From: Datura wrightii
Lineage: Eukaryota > Streptophyta > Magnoliopsida > Solanales > Solanaceae
Assembly (NCBI GenBank): GCA_035772735.1
Contig: JASDFA010000019.1
Coordinates: 40,261,001-40,325,000 of the forward strand
Direction of reading: 5' to 3'
DNA length: 64,000 bases
Of this stretch, positions 1 to 12,668 are shown one piece after another; the first letter of the stretch is position 1, and each line of letters starts with the position of its first letter. Made by a program: the position numbers and the translations under genes. The notes beneath the pieces are model-generated. The model was not told the origin of the DNA and did no database searches. It saw nothing but the letters and a program-made list of their open reading frames with translations.

Positions 1-1830
1 TTCTGCCCTCGACTACATGAGCAACGCTCCCCATAGACATCCTGCTTAGGGCATCAACCACCACATTGGCCTTGCCCGGATGGTACTTCACACTCATGTC
101 GTAATCCTTCAATAGCTATAACCACCTTCTGGAAGATTCAAGTCTTTTTGACTAAACACATACTGAAGGCTCTTATGGTCGGTGAAAACTTGCATGTGAA
201 CCCCATAAAGATAATGACTCCATATCTTTAAAGCAAACACCACCGTTACCAATTCAAGGTCATGAGTCGGGTAGTTCTTTTCATGAACCTTGAGCTGTCT
301 AGAGGCGTAAGGTATCACCTTACCCGCTATATTAGAATGCAACCGAGTCCAACTCTAGAAGCATCACAGTATACTATGAACCCATCTGTTCCTTCTGGTA
401 AGGTTAAAACTGGAGCGGTAGTGAGTTGAGTCTTCAACTCCTAGAAACTCTTCTCACACGCATCTGACCACTGAAACTTCACCTTTTTCCGAGTTAGCTT
501 AGTCAGAGGGGACGCAATAGAGGAAAATTCTTCTACAAATTATCGGTAATAACCGGCTAAACCTAGAAAACTTCTGATATCGATTGTGGAAGTAGTTCTT
601 GGCCAGTCTTTCACCGTTGCTATTTTTTGAGGATCTACCTGAATACCCTCACCTAAGACCACGTGTCTAAGGAAAGTCACAAACTTTAATCAGAATTCAC
701 ATTTGCTGAATTTAGTGAACAACTGACGGTCTATGAGCGTCTCTAGCACTATCCTCAGATGGTTAGTATGTTCCTCCTTGTTTTTGCAGTATACTAGAAC
801 GTCATCAATGAATACAATGATGAACATGTCTAGATACTGCTTGAAAATCATGTTTATCAGGTCCATGAAAGCAGCAGGGGCATTAGTTAGTCCAAAGGAC
901 ATAACCATGAATTCATAGTGACCATACCAAGTTTTGAAGGCTGTTTTCAGTATGTCACATTCTATGACTCTAAGTTGATGATACCCCAACTGAGATCTAC
1001 CTTGAAAAAAAAACTGGCTCCTTGAAGCTGATCGAATAAGTCATCAATTCTAGGTAGGAGATACATGTTCTTAATTGTAACTTTGTTCAGTTGACAGTAG
1101 TCGATACACATTCTGAGAGTACCATCTTTCTTTCATATGAACAACACTAGAGCACCCCATGGAGAGATATTGGGCCTGATGAAACCCTTATCAAGTAGGT
1201 CTTTTAGCTACTCCTTCAACTCCTTAAGCTCAGCTGGAGCTATTCTGTAAGGAGGAATGGAGATGGGCTGAGTCTCTACAAGAAGGTTTATGCCGAAATC
1301 TATTTTTCACTTGGGAGGGACTTCGGGAAACACGTCAGGGAATTCGCTAACAACTGGAACTGATTGGATAGTTAAGGTCTCGGAGCTGGAATATTTGACT
1401 TGAACAAGGTGATAGATGCACCCTTTAGAAATGAGCATCCTTGCCTTAGATAGGAAATAAATCGACCCTTAGGCGCATAACTACTACCCCTCCACTCTAG
1501 AACTACTCATTTGGAAATTGAAATCTGACGATTCTAGCTCCGCAGTCGATTGAGGCATAACTGGAGTGTAGCTAATCCATGCCAAGGATGAGGTCGAAAT
1601 CGACCATGTCTAACTCTACTAGATCAGTTGGAATAACTTTACTCAATACTTTACTCAATACTGAGACTAGGTAGTTTCTATATACCCTGCTGGCTCTAAC
1701 TGACTTACCAACTGAGTTAGAGACTGAGAATGGTTTTGAGAGGATTCTACACTGATTTCAAACTAGACAGCTACATAAAGAGTCATAAATGATAGTATGG
1801 CTCCTGGATCTAGTAGGGCATACACATCTA
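1..1830 (-). pseudogene. gypsy copy 1 pol remnant (protease, reverse transcriptase, RNase H)
   Basis: Broken polyprotein on the minus strand. Around 1,830-1,560 a decayed aspartic protease region is recognisable by alignment to copy 2. Between about 1,300 and 690 lies the reverse transcriptase; the segment 989-690 is open and carries the active-site motif FIDDVLVY and the conserved block SFGLTNAPAAFMDL. From 342 to 109 is RNase H with the typical TDHKSLQYVF. The last 100 bases encode the linker toward integrase (KYHPGKAN type). Many in-frame stops separate these blocks. The RT catalytic Asp pair is intact here, unlike copy 2. Confidence 0.9.
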
Positions 1831-2279
1831 GATGGAAGAGACGTAACATATCCGTGACCACTTCAGGTGAGCTCTCCCGATCCTGACGAGAGGACAATGC
1901 ATAAAAGTGGTTTTGGGCTGACTGTCGTCCGTAACTGAAGTGTTACCTTGTTGAGCTGGATGGCCTGCTAGGGCTGCTGAAGTGGTAGACTGTGATTTCC
2001 CCCATCCTACTGACGGGCACTCTTTTAGCGGTGACCTAGTTGTCCACATCCAGAGAAACCCTTTTTGCCCTAGAGGCATTCACTTGGATGGTTCTTTCCA
2101 TACTTTAGACAAGCTGGGTAGCGGTTGCTGGCACTATAACTATGGGACTGAGAGCCAGATACTCCACCCTTCCAATCTTTGTGGGACAAGAAAGTAGGGG
2201 CAATGGCTGAGGTGGTTGTTAGAGTCCTCTATTGCTGATGCTGTGGGCGGCTACTACCGTCGGACCTCTGGCGGCCATA

Positions 2280-3050
2280 ATCTGATTGACCAATTTTAGC
2301 CTGCTTTTTCTCCTGCTCCATATATTTCAACTTTTCTGCCTCAATCTACTGAGCATGAACAATGAGGCTAGATAGGTTAATATCCTTTATGAGCATCCCG
2401 GTCCTGCACTCCTTAAGTACCAGGTTTGATACCTCCTTGACGAATTTAAGCATGTGAGCCCTTGGCTCGGCTAACATCTCTGGAGCATACCTTGACAACC
2501 GCGTCAACTCCGATGCATATTCCTCCACAGTCCTATTACCCTGTTTTAAGTTCATGAACTCTATGACCTTAGCCTCCCTCAACTCCCGGGGGAAGAATCT
2601 GTCTAAGAATGCTGTGGTGAACTCTTCCCACTCTACCAGCTCTACTCCCGTTGGTCTTCCTTCCTTCTACTGATCGTACCAAATCTGAGCCACCCCTTTC
2701 AACTAGTAAGCGGCCAGATCAACACTCTCCGCGGAACTAACACCCATAATCTGGGTGATCTTCTGCACCTCATCTACAAACTCCTATGGGTCCTGTCCTA
2801 CCTTGGATCCATGAAAAGTTAGAGGGTTCACTCAGGTGAAATCCCGAACCCTAGCAGCTGTTGTGGATCCGTTTGTGCTCACTGGAACCACCTGCTAGTT
2901 CACTTGATTAGTCACTGTTTGAGCCAGCAGCTGAATTGTCACTCTAAATTCTACTGAGGACACTTGATCATCTTGAGGGGATGCTGGAGTTGGTGGGGTA
3001 GGTTGGTTAGCATTGCCATCCCTTCTTCCATTTCCTCATCTTGGAGGCAT
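2280..3050 (-). pseudogene. gypsy copy 1 gag remnant
   Basis: The start codon is at 3,050-3,048 (MPPR), the same start as in copy 2. The Retrotrans_gag core lies at 2,582-2,346 and is open (EFMNLKQGNRTVEEYA). It is followed by a region where a CCHC zinc knuckle is expected and is only weakly visible near 2,080-2,030. Gag would form the virus-like particle that packages the element RNA. Several stops upstream of 2,582 (for example around 2,670 and 2,790) break the frame. High confidence in family, none in function. Confidence 0.88.
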
Positions 3051-3237
3051 AGTTTCACTGAAAAGAAATAGAGCATGAATTAGGAGAAAATTTCTAGAAT
3101 TGAACTTCATCGCATGATATGAAATATGAACAAAAAGGAGTTTTCCTAATAACGTCTTGTAGCCTCACCGTCATAAGTGTGACGCGCATCACATCCATGA
3201 AAATGACTCTACTCGACATGGCTTTCGGACATCCTAG

Positions 3238-3249
3238 ACTCTGATATCA
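3238..3249 (-). other. Primer-binding site of gypsy copy 1 (initiator tRNA-Met type, degenerate)
   Basis: On the minus strand the bases read TGATATCAGAGT, a two-mismatch form of TGGTATCAGAGC, the usual complement to the 3' end of plant initiator tRNA-Met. Nine bases separate it from the LTR end, the same spacing as in copy 2. Confidence 0.8.
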
Positions 3250-3258
3250 AGTTTGTCA

Positions 3259-5677
3259 TGACTCGAGTCTACACCTTAGACGAGACATGGTACTTGGAGT
3301 CACAAGTAACCCCAAGCCAACCCGTGGTCTATCATAACACTGGTAAATTGAATAAACGCAAGCAGAAGCTTTAATTAAATGAAATCATTTAAGAAAACTG
3401 ATTTGACAAAAGTCCATATATCTAGAAAAAAACAATATTAAATATCTGAGTCTATGTCTAAAAGCGAACTACTAAATGATGAGTTGCTGGGACAAGCCCC
3501 CAGCTAACTCTAAAGTCTAACTATAAGTAACTAACTAAAAGTAAATATCGTCCTCGAAAGATGAGGATTCACCAAATGCTGCTACTGGTATCGTCTGAAG
3601 GAAAACTACCGACGATGCTGGGGTTGAAAACCTGCACCTGTATCATGATACGATACTACATAGAAGGTATGAATCGGTACTTTGAATGTACTGAGTAAGC
3701 GAGAGGTAAAATAAGCATGAAAGAGCAAGCAACTAAACTGAGATGACATGAAATGACCAACTGAAATACTAAAAACTGATACAACTGAAATATAACTGAT
3801 ATGGTCAATAATGGCCCTGGCTGATGGTCATAAACATGTTCTGGATCTGAAATACTGAGCTGAGCTAAACTGAACTAAACTAAGACTGTACTGACTAGTG
3901 GGAGAGTCTACAGTTGACATATAACCACACGAGCTAGACGTGGAGTTCAATGTATACACCCCATCGATAGGACCCAATATACCTTGCCAGGGTATAAAGG
4001 CATGAACTATGAAAATCACTGTATGGCCCATTTGGAAAAAAATAACCTACGGTGGCAACATAGTTCTGGGAACATGGGTGCACTGAAACCCCGGCCCTCT
4101 CGGTGCTAAGTCCTACTCCCACTGGGTAGTCCTGACATGACTACTACTACCAAGCTGATAGCTCAAAACTGGAGCCTAAGACTAAGTTAGGAATACCTAT
4201 CTGAAAGTACCCTAAGAGTCTTATCGGATCATATTCTCTAACTGGTGTTTTAAGACTGACAGAGCTGCTTATCTGGAAGAGTCATAACCATCTAAAGAAC
4301 AAACTGAAGCTGAAGCTTGTGGTTCTAATACTGGTCAGAGCTGCTTATCTGGAAGCGTCGTAACCGTCTAAAGAACTAACTGATAACTGATAATTGAAAA
4401 TTAATAACTAATATCTGATAACTGGGAGGCATTACTGACGCCTCAAGAACTGACTATAGTCAAACTAATTAGCTGACTTTACTGCGAGACACTGAAAATA
4501 CTGATATTCTAACTGAGCCTGAACTAACATGCAACTGACTGAGCATTTATCTGATAACGATAATATGGGAATCCCAACACTGATAGAGTGAAGCAACATT
4601 AATAACTAAGCAGCTATGCAAGACCCAAATTACTGTATTCAAGAACTAGGTCTAGAACATCCTTACAGGAAACAAGTATCAACATGACCTCTAGTTAGTT
4701 GAAATATAGCAACAATTAACATGAACAATATTCCACATGAAATAAACGGAATCAGATTGATAATCTACTCAACTTTGAAAAACTCAAGGCTTAGAACTGA
4801 TAAGAAAAGTTAGATGGTTTGGGGAACAAGGGAAGGACAATTCCCTTTCTAAATTCCCACATACCCGGTGAAGAATTCCTGACAAAATCCTTGAGAAATT
4901 CTGAGAAGAATAAATTGAAACCCTTACCCTACTCTATGCTTCCTAACTATTTCTATATTTTGACTTTCGAGAGAATGAGAGGTGTGAAGAGGGAATGTCG
5001 TTCTACCCCTTTAATTCTCCCCTAAACAAGACTCAAAATGACAAGGTTTGGAGATTAAAAATCTAAAAAGTTACTAAAATAACCCTGGGAGAAAATCTGA
5101 AAAATTGCCTGACGAAATCCAACGGGCCTCACAACACAACCCGTTGGAACCAATCGTTGGTCCTGGGTCTAAATACTGAAATGGGACCACAAGAGGATGC
5201 CACGACTCATTGAGCGAACCAACGGGTCGTTGGTACCTCTCGTTGTCACTGGTAGGGGAATCTAGGCCCTAAGACAATAGGCAACGCGACAACTCATTGG
5301 TAGAAACAAGAGGTCATTGCATCGACTTGTGGTCAGCACTGCTAGGACCTGGGACTTGGTTACAGGTCATAGCAATGGGTCGTTGGTAGGAACCACGAGC
5401 TGTTAGTTCCACTCGTTGTTTCTGGGAGATGTTAGGTAGGTTTCTGACCTTGGGATGCAACGGACAACGGGACGGCTCGTTACTTCTTCCAACGAGTCGT
5501 CTTATGCCTCATTGGTTCCTGGAGGAAAATTTTGCAGAGCTGACAATGGCTCAGATAGTGGCTTGTTAGAGGTGACCACGATCCATTGTCTGGATCTTTC
5601 TATGATAAAATTTTCTGGTTCTTCTAGATTTTCATGCAAGGTCTGAGTTTGGTCTAGGAAAGTTTTGGGGTATTACA
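3259..5677 (-). repeat. 5' LTR of gypsy copy 1 (about 2.4 kb)
   Basis: The plus-strand ends are TGACTCGAG and GGGGTATTACA, so the LTR is TG...CA in both directions. It aligns along its length with the LTRs of copy 2. It includes the conserved block with the imperfect hairpin around 3,636-3,656 and the GAGGATTCACC stretch near 3,562. At 5,100-5,560 there is a GC-richer part full of ACGAGT/ACTCGT-like inverted motifs (U3 on the minus strand). Confidence 0.88.
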
Positions 5678-6897
5678 GTATAAAATGATGACTGGGTTGT
5701 TTAATATTGTTTTTAATACGACAAAGATGCCAGAAGAATGGAGGTGGAGCACGATGATCCCGTCATACAAGAACAAGGGTGACATTTTAAATTGCAACAG
5801 CTAAATTAGTATCAAGCTAAGTCACACTATGAAGGTTTGGGAGAGGATGGTGGAGATGAAGGTGAGGAGGGGCGTGTCTATTTTTGAGAATTAGTTTGGA
5901 TTCGTGCCGAGATGTTTAACTACAAAAGTCATTTATCTAGTTAGGAGACTGGTGGAGCAGTACAGGGAGAGAAAGAGGGACCTTTACATAGTGTTCATCG
6001 ACCTAAAAAAAACTTAAGACTAAGTTTCGAGGAAGGTTATATGGAGGTTCCTGGAGGCTATGGGCATTCATATGGCATACATTATGGTGATTAAGGACAT
6101 GTACGATGGAGTCGAGACTGTAGAGGACAATAGGTGGGGACATGGAGCACTTTTCAGCTGTGATGGGGTTGCACCAAGGTTCAGCTCTTAGCCCATTTCT
6201 ATTTACTTTGGTGATGGATGAATTGACTTACCAAATTTAAGGTGAGATGTCATGGTGTTTGTTATTTGCAAATGACATAGTCTGATAGATGAGACTCACG
6301 AGGGAGTTAACACTAAGCTTGAGGGTTGGAGACAAATCATGAAGTCTAAAGGGTTCGTATTAAACAGAACCAAGACAAAATACTTGGAGTGCAAGTTCAG
6401 TGACATAATACATGAGGATGACGTGGAGATGAGGCTTGGAGCATAAGTCATCCATAATAAAGAATTTTTCAAGTATCTTAGATTTATTATTCAAAGTAAT
6501 AGAAAAATAAATAAGGATGTCACATATCTTGTTGATATTAGATGGAAGAATTCGGAGTCTTGTGTGATAAGAAGGTGCCACCAAAAATTAAAGGCACGTT
6601 CTACAGAGTACTAGTTAGATCGACTATGCTGTATGGAAGGGCATGTGGGCCAGTCAAGAACTCCCATATATAGAAGATGAATGTAAAAGGAATGAGGATC
6701 CTAAGATGAATGTATGAAAATACTAGGAGAGATAAGGTTAGAAATAAAGATATTCAATACAATATAGGAGTGGCCTCGATGGAGGACAAGATGCAGGAAG
6801 TGAGGCTAAGATGATCCAAGCTTGTGAAGAGGAGATGTACGATGCCCTAGTGCAAAGGTGTCAGAGGTGACTATGAATGGTGATAGGAGAGGTAGAG
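5678..6897 (+). mobile_element. RTE-type LINE fragment A (reverse transcriptase region), decayed
   Basis: This stretch follows, base for base with many changes, the LINE at about 52,535-53,760. It contains the landmarks EWRWSTM, the RT blocks (GLHQGSALSPFLF at about 6,168-6,206), the active-site box and the C-terminal HVKRR region. The FADD box reads FAND here (about 6,268-6,280), so the catalytic Asp is lost. There are many stops and frameshifts. It is cut on the left by gypsy copy 1 and on the right by the element at 6,898-12,663; the same LINE resumes at 12,669. Confidence 0.88.
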
Positions 6898-7936
6898 TGA
6901 TAGCATCCATAGTGGCATACTTTCTTTAAACTTGACGTGTTTCAATAAAAAATCAAGAAGATGCTTATCGTGAAAAAATATTTAGGTATGAGCCTAAGAA
7001 GATGCTTAGCGAGGAAGAAGAGGCCAAGAATAAGCCCAAGAATTATGAGAAAAGTGAGCTAAGTGCTACACATATTTTATGATTTAAAACCAAGCCTAAG
7101 AGGATTAATATTTGGCCCTACATGAAGTCTTAAAGAAAAATCCAACAAGCTGCCACGTGGAGGTCCAAAGGAGCAAAGAGAATTTGATTTGCATGAGTAA
7201 AAAGGTTGAAAAATCAAGCCCAAAATAGGTCTGAATTACACATGCAATCTATGCCAAAAAGATGTGGAATTGAGTGCGATATTTTGGAGCAGAAACAAAG
7301 TCACTTCTTTCCTTTTTTTGTTAGCTAATTTTAGGAAGAAGTTTGGTATTACTTTTACCTATTTTCCTCGATTAAAGTTTTCTAATTTTAAAGTTTCCTA
7401 GTTTGATGTTAGTATTTATTATTATCATAAAGTAGAATTCAAAACTCATATTATTTGGGATAGACTTTTCTTATATACAGAGGTGAATTTTGTTATTTCT
7501 ATTAAGATATGATTAATATTATTTGAGAGGCTTCTCTTTTTTACACCTTTGTGTATGGCTACTTGGAATTTATCTTACAACCTTATAAGAATGATTCTTT
7601 AAGAGGTAAGATTAATTCATAACTTGATATCTTTGGTTCTTCTTTATAAATTAAAGAAGGTAATTAGTCTTATACTAATTATTGTCTCTAATTTCTTCGA
7701 ATTAAGAGTCTAGATCACTTTTTGACCTATGTTCTTGAATTGACTCAATTGGTATTATAATTAGTTTTAATTCTCTAATTTTTTATGACTAAGATCAATT
7801 AGAATTTTTAGTACTTGAATTCAAAATTGGAGATTTTATTCTCAAAATTTACCTATCTTTTAATTTCTTGTCTTTAATCTTCATATTTTACTTCCACATT
7901 ATTTTCTTGTTCTTTTAATTAACTCGATTCTTATCA
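6898..7936 (+). repeat. 5' LTR of the LARD-like element
   Basis: Begins TGATAGCATCC and ends TTATCA. It is matched by 10,300-10,500 plus 11,844-12,663. The following bases 7,937-7,949 (CGCGGTATCATAG) resemble a degenerate initiator-Met primer-binding site. Confidence 0.87.
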
Positions 7937-8219
7937 CGCGGTATCATAGTATTTCTTATCAAGGTTTCATTTTTGATAATATTGGGAGGTTATTGATCCA
8001 AAGAAAAAAGAAGCAAAAAAAAAAATTGTTTCTTTCCCTTCAGCAGTTTAAAAGTAAAGTTAGGTAGCAACAAAAGAGGGGAGGCCAAAAAATACATAAA
8101 TTAAAAAAAAATTTAAAGAATGGAGAAAATTCAATTGCTTGATAATTAAAGTATCTTCAAGAAACTTTAAATTTATTTTGATTCTTGATTTCCTACATCA
8201 AAGAGGAAAACTCAAAGGT

Positions 8220-8236
8220 GGGGGGGGGGGGGGGGG
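8220..8236. repeat. Poly(G) tract
   Basis: A run of about 17 G in the internal region of the LARD-like element, just upstream of its coding remnants. It is likely length-variable. Confidence 0.9.
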
Positions 8237-8460
8237 TTGAGAATTCTCTTGTTACATAAATTGGTCTTTTTCTTATCTCATCAAACTCAATTCATCTGGG
8301 TGTTGATAAGTTCTTTTTCTTTCTACATCTTACTTCTAAAAGGTTATTACTAATATCCAAAGGTAATAATTTGAGTGAAAAAAGGCAAGAGAGAGAGAGA
8401 TCAATAGGAAAAAAAAATCAACTTGAGAGATCTTTGTTTTCTTTAATATTCTTTTTGAGA

Positions 8461-10299
8461 TGTCTCAAACAGATAGTTGTGATGAAAAGCGGACTCACGA
8501 AGAGGCTGAATTAAGAGATTAAAGTGATACCAATTTAACTGAAATGCATTGTATGATGACTACACGATTGGAGGATATAAATATCACTGTAACTAATTTA
8601 AGAAGGAAAAATATTTTTCATACAATGCGTGGGATAAAGGTAACATTTTCTCTATGACTATTGATAGTGAAAATGATGTTACTGTAATGAGTTCATATGT
8701 GGTGGAAAAGTTGAAACTTACCTGCATCAAACACACTACTCCTTGTGAGGCAATGGTTGCATGTTTTTAATGAGCTTAAGGTGACTAAGAATTGCATGGT
8801 TTCTTTCTCCATTGGGAGGTATTCCGATAATATTCTTTGTAATGTAATTTCAATGCGAGATAGTTATATCATGCTTGGGCGTCCATGATAGTTTAATAGG
8901 AATGCAATTTATGATGAGAGAAAGAATAAAGTTTCTCTTAAGCTAAACAGAAAAAATATATATGTTTGAACCTTTAACCCCATCCTAAGTTTATGAAGAT
9001 CAGAAATGTGTGAGGGAAACAAATAACAATTTTTGAGAGAGAAACAATTGAGAGGAATAAAAGAATGTATGTTGATATCCTAAGAGAGGAAAAAAGAGAG
9101 GATGAGTTGTGTGAAGAGAGTGGGATGTCAAGTGAAGAAAAAAAGTGAGATTGAGAGAAAATAAAAGAGACAATCATGAGAGTAAAAAGGAGAGAAATGG
9201 TCATAAGATAGAGAGAGAAAAACAAGAGAGTTTGAATGAGGCTAATTCATATTCTAACTCTAACATTCCTACTTCTTCTAATTATTTTGAATCTCTTCTA
9301 GGTACTCAGGGAATAAATGGCATTGAAGAACCATCATTGGATAAAGTTAATCCTAAGGTGGTTGAAACTACATGTCCCATGGAGCAAGTGGATGTTGATG
9401 AAGATTCTTGCGATGACATCACTATTATTTGTTAAGAATGAAAATCAATTTTATGATTCGCCTATTATATTTTTTGACGAGATTTGTGATTTTAGGGGAG
9501 GTTTGAGTCAATCAGAGAGTGGTTGTGATTCATTGACTTTTGACTCGCCATTATTTGTTGATAAAATAATAAAAAATTGTGTTCAAGAGAATTTCAAGAA
9601 TAGAGAATGCAAGGACAAAAAGAAAAGTAAACTATTTTCCACTACTTTTAGTATTCAATTTTTTACTTTTCCCTATTCTAATCATGATGAATTCATGTTA
9701 GTTTATACCAAAAAATCTTTTCTTAGACTAAAGTTAGATTCCTTTAAGAATTGACATTATGTTTACTTGGGGTATAAAGATTCTTTTGTTAGGAAGATGG
9801 ATTTGCATAATGTTTGTGGGAGGAGGATTGCAATTAAGTTGGAGTTTAAGGATGCTTCTATCCTTTTTGAAAATTCAAGTGTTTATGTGAATTACATGTA
9901 TGAAGAAGAATAATTAAGAATGCTTGGTTATATCATAAACGTGTTCAATTTGATGCATGGTGTAGAAATCTTGTATCGTCTTTGTCATGCTCATTGAAAT
10001 ACTTTATTGATAGCATTAAATTGAGACTGAATGTATCATTTCCTATGGCATCTAGGTGAGGACTTTTTTGTACTCGTATAAGTAGAAAAATTTTCTATTG
10101 GGATAATGAAGTTCACATGCTTTATAAGGGTGTATTTATACATGCTAGGCTTAATTGAGTGAAGTAGATACGTGATCACTATCTTGTTTTTTCCCACCAT
10201 TATTCCTTTCGATTAATTGATGTTGTTTTGCTAACCCATGTATTCTTGATCTTTACGAGATTCAAATTCGAGGATGAATTATTTTCAAGAAGAGGGGAG
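8461..10299 (+). pseudogene. Internal coding remnants of the LARD-like element
   Basis: At 8,461 an ATG opens a short acidic reading (MSQTDSCDEKRTHEEAE) that stops within about 60 bases. Between about 8,700 and 8,980 broken frames give the signature of a plant gypsy protease: SFSIGRYSDNILC followed by YIMLGRP. From 9,145 to 9,754 there are two overlapping open frames (96 and 145 codons) of charged, low-complexity sequence with no recognised domain. The last codons before the PPT (FKFEDELFSRRGE, ending about 10,299) resemble the C terminus of gypsy polyproteins. RT, RNase H and integrase are absent. Function: none inferred beyond RNA packaging. Confidence 0.6.
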
Positions 10300-10500
10300 T
10301 AATAGCATCCATTGTGGCATACCTTCATTAAAATTGACGGGTTTCAACAAAAAATCAAAAAGATGCTTATCGTGAAAAAATGTCCAAGTATGATCCAAGA
10401 ATATGCTTAGCGAGGAAGAAGAGGTCAAGAATAAGACCAAAAATTATGGAGAAGAGTGGGCTAAATGCTACACATATATCATGATTTAAAAAGGGGAGGT

Positions 10501-10732
10501 TACATAAATACAACTTTTTAAAATTGTAATTACAAAAGTTACAATTATTTTCTTAATTACATAATATACAATATATACCTATACATGATTAAATGGATAA
10601 ATATTGTAAATATGATAATTTTCTACAAATGACATAAGTAATAATTTTTTTCATAATTTAAGTAGATTAAATATGGTAAAAGTTTAATATGTATTATTAT
10701 ATTTAACACCATACATATACTAAATATGCTAA

Positions 10733-10783
<51 letters not shown>

Positions 10784-11836
10784 TATTTAAATAATTATTC
10801 ATATTCATCATCTATAAAATTTTCTTTTACTCTAATCTTTCACATATAAAGATTATGAATATAATATATATTAGACACCATATACTATATATTATATTAT
10901 GTATATGTGTATCAATATATTTTATTATATAATTGAAGCATATAGGTGCATCTATTTTTTATATTATGCATAATTTTTATTAATAAATTTTTATACTAAA
11001 ATTAACACCATACATATACTAAATATGTATTATTACATTTTTTTAAAAAAAACTGTTCAGATTATCCTCATATTCATCATCCATAAATTTTATTTTATTT
11101 TAGTATTTCACATATAAATATTATGAATATAATATATATTATACATCATATACTATATATTATATTATATAATTGAAGTATATATGTGCATCTATTTTTA
11201 TATTGTGCACAATTTTTATTAGTACAAAAATACTTTTGATAAATCTTTGGATGAATTCACTCTTTATTCAAGGATCTTAAAATATTTTGACAAAATAAAA
11301 GTAAATTTTAATAAATCACAACTGATTTATAAAAAATAGAGAGGAGAGGGATTCTTGGGAAATCAAATAAAAATGGAGAAGAAAGAGGAATTTTTGGATT
11401 TTTTAGAAAAACAAATAAGGAGAAGAAAGATGAATTTTTGAATTTTTTGAAAAAATAAACATGGACAAGATAGATGAATTTTTGGAAAAACAAAAATGGA
11501 GAAGAGAGAAGGATTATAGAAATTTTTTTAAAAATAAATGTGGAGAAGATAGAGGAATTCTCAGGATTTTTGAAGGATTTTTAAAAATTTATGTAAAAAA
11601 AAAAAAGAGAAGAACATGGAAAAAAAGATTATTTTATATTATTTTGCATATTTAAATTGTTTATTAGATGTATAATTTTTTTATATTTAATTAGAATAAA
11701 TATTTTAAATAAAGTAAAAGTTGTACAAAATATATTTAATTTTTTTTTAAAATAATTTGTATTTATATAATTTTATTAAAAAAAATATAATTTTTGTAAT
11801 TATAATTTTTAAACATAATATTTGTGTAAAAAATTC
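10501..11836. mobile_element. AT-rich insertion with imperfect terminal inverted repeats (MITE/DNA-transposon-like)
   Basis: It interrupts the 3' LTR and is flanked by ATTTAAA at 10,494-10,500 and 11,837-11,843. Its left 50 bases (GGTTACATAAATAC...GTAATTACAAAAGTTAC) are mirrored, imperfectly, by the inverse complement of the right 60 bases. Inside there is a roughly 280-bp direct duplication (about 10,700-10,985 and 11,007-11,225), a (TA)n run, and 50-60-bp degenerate repeats at 11,335-11,600 (GGAGAAGA...GAATTTTTGG). No transposase is seen. Superfamily unassigned. Confidence 0.65.
10739..10777. repeat. (TA)n microsatellite
   Basis: About 20 uninterrupted AT/TA units inside the AT-rich insertion. 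Confidence 0.95.
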
Positions 11837-12668
11837 ATTTAAATTCAGCCCCAGAGGAGTAATATTAGGCCTACATCAAGCCCCAAAGTAAAATTCAAGA
11901 AGCTGCCACATGGAGGCTCAAAGAAGCCAAAGAGAACCCAATTTGCAAGAGTAAAAAGGTAGAAAAATCAAAGCCTCAAATAAGGCTGCATTACCTGTGC
12001 AATCTGCCAAAAAGATGTTGAACTGAGTGTGATATTTTGGAGTAGAAACAAAGTCACTTCTTTCATTTTTTTTGTTATCTAATTTTAGGAAGAAGTTTGG
12101 TATTACTTTTACCTATTTTTTTAGATTAAAGTGTCCTAATTTGATTTTAGTATTTATTATTTCTATCAAAGTAGAATTCGAAACTCATGTTATTTGGGAT
12201 AGGATATCCCTATATATAGGAGTGAATTTTTTTATTTTTATTAAGATATGATTAATATTATTTGAGAGATTTCTCTTCTTTACACCTTTGTGTGTGACTA
12301 CTCGGGATTTATCTTAAAGCCTTACAAGAACGATTTTCCAAGAGGTAAGATTAATTCATAACTTGATATCGTTGGTTCTTATTTGTAAATTAAAGAAGGT
12401 AATTAGTCTTATACTAATTATTGTCTCTAATTTTTTCGAATTAGAGATCTAGATAACCTTTTGACGTAAGTTCTTGAATTGACTGTATCAATATCATAAT
12501 TAGTTTTAATACGCTAATTTCTTGAATACTAAGATCAATTAGTGTTCAAAATACTTGAATTCGAAATTGAGGATTTTACTCTCAAATTTTGACTATCTTT
12601 TGATTTCTTGTCTATAATTTTCGTATTATTTTTTTGTTCTTTCAAGTAACCCGATTCTTATCATAGAG

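Larger units (their letters stand above)
1..5677 (-). mobile_element. Ty3/gypsy (Tekay/Del-like) LTR retrotransposon copy 1, truncated by the window edge
   Basis: Reading on the minus strand from high to low coordinates: 5' LTR (3,259-5,677), primer-binding site, gag, protease remnant, reverse transcriptase and the start of RNase H. Integrase and the 3' LTR lie left of base 1. The order and the gag sequence, closely similar to copy 2 at 16,864-25,977 which retains a chromodomain-like end, place it in the Tekay/Del chromovirus group. Stops and frameshifts run throughout, so it is dead. On the right it interrupts an RTE-type LINE, whose RT-coding sequence resumes at 5,678. The target duplication cannot be checked because the left end is missing. 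Confidence 0.93.
6898..12663 (+). mobile_element. Non-autonomous gypsy-derived LTR element (LARD-like) with 5-bp TSD
   Basis: The element is bounded by TAGAG direct repeats at 6,893-6,897 and 12,664-12,668. It has LTRs of about 1.03 kb (6,898-7,936 and 10,300-12,663, the latter interrupted) and only about 2.36 kb of internal sequence. The internal part has a protease remnant but no reverse transcriptase, RNase H or integrase. A PPT-like purine run (AGAAGAGGGGAG) precedes the 3' LTR. It sits inside the RTE LINE. Any movement would have relied on enzymes from another gypsy element. Confidence 0.87.
10300..12663 (+). repeat. 3' LTR of the LARD-like element, split by an insertion
   Basis: 10,300-10,500 and 11,844-12,663 together match the 5' LTR. 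The interruption is the AT-rich element at 10,501-11,836. The first base pair reads TA instead of TG. Confidence 0.87.

Noticed and set aside
3828..4122. Minus-strand frames inside the 5' LTR of gypsy copy 1
   Set aside because: LTR sequence; the same region in other LTRs is not open in that frame.
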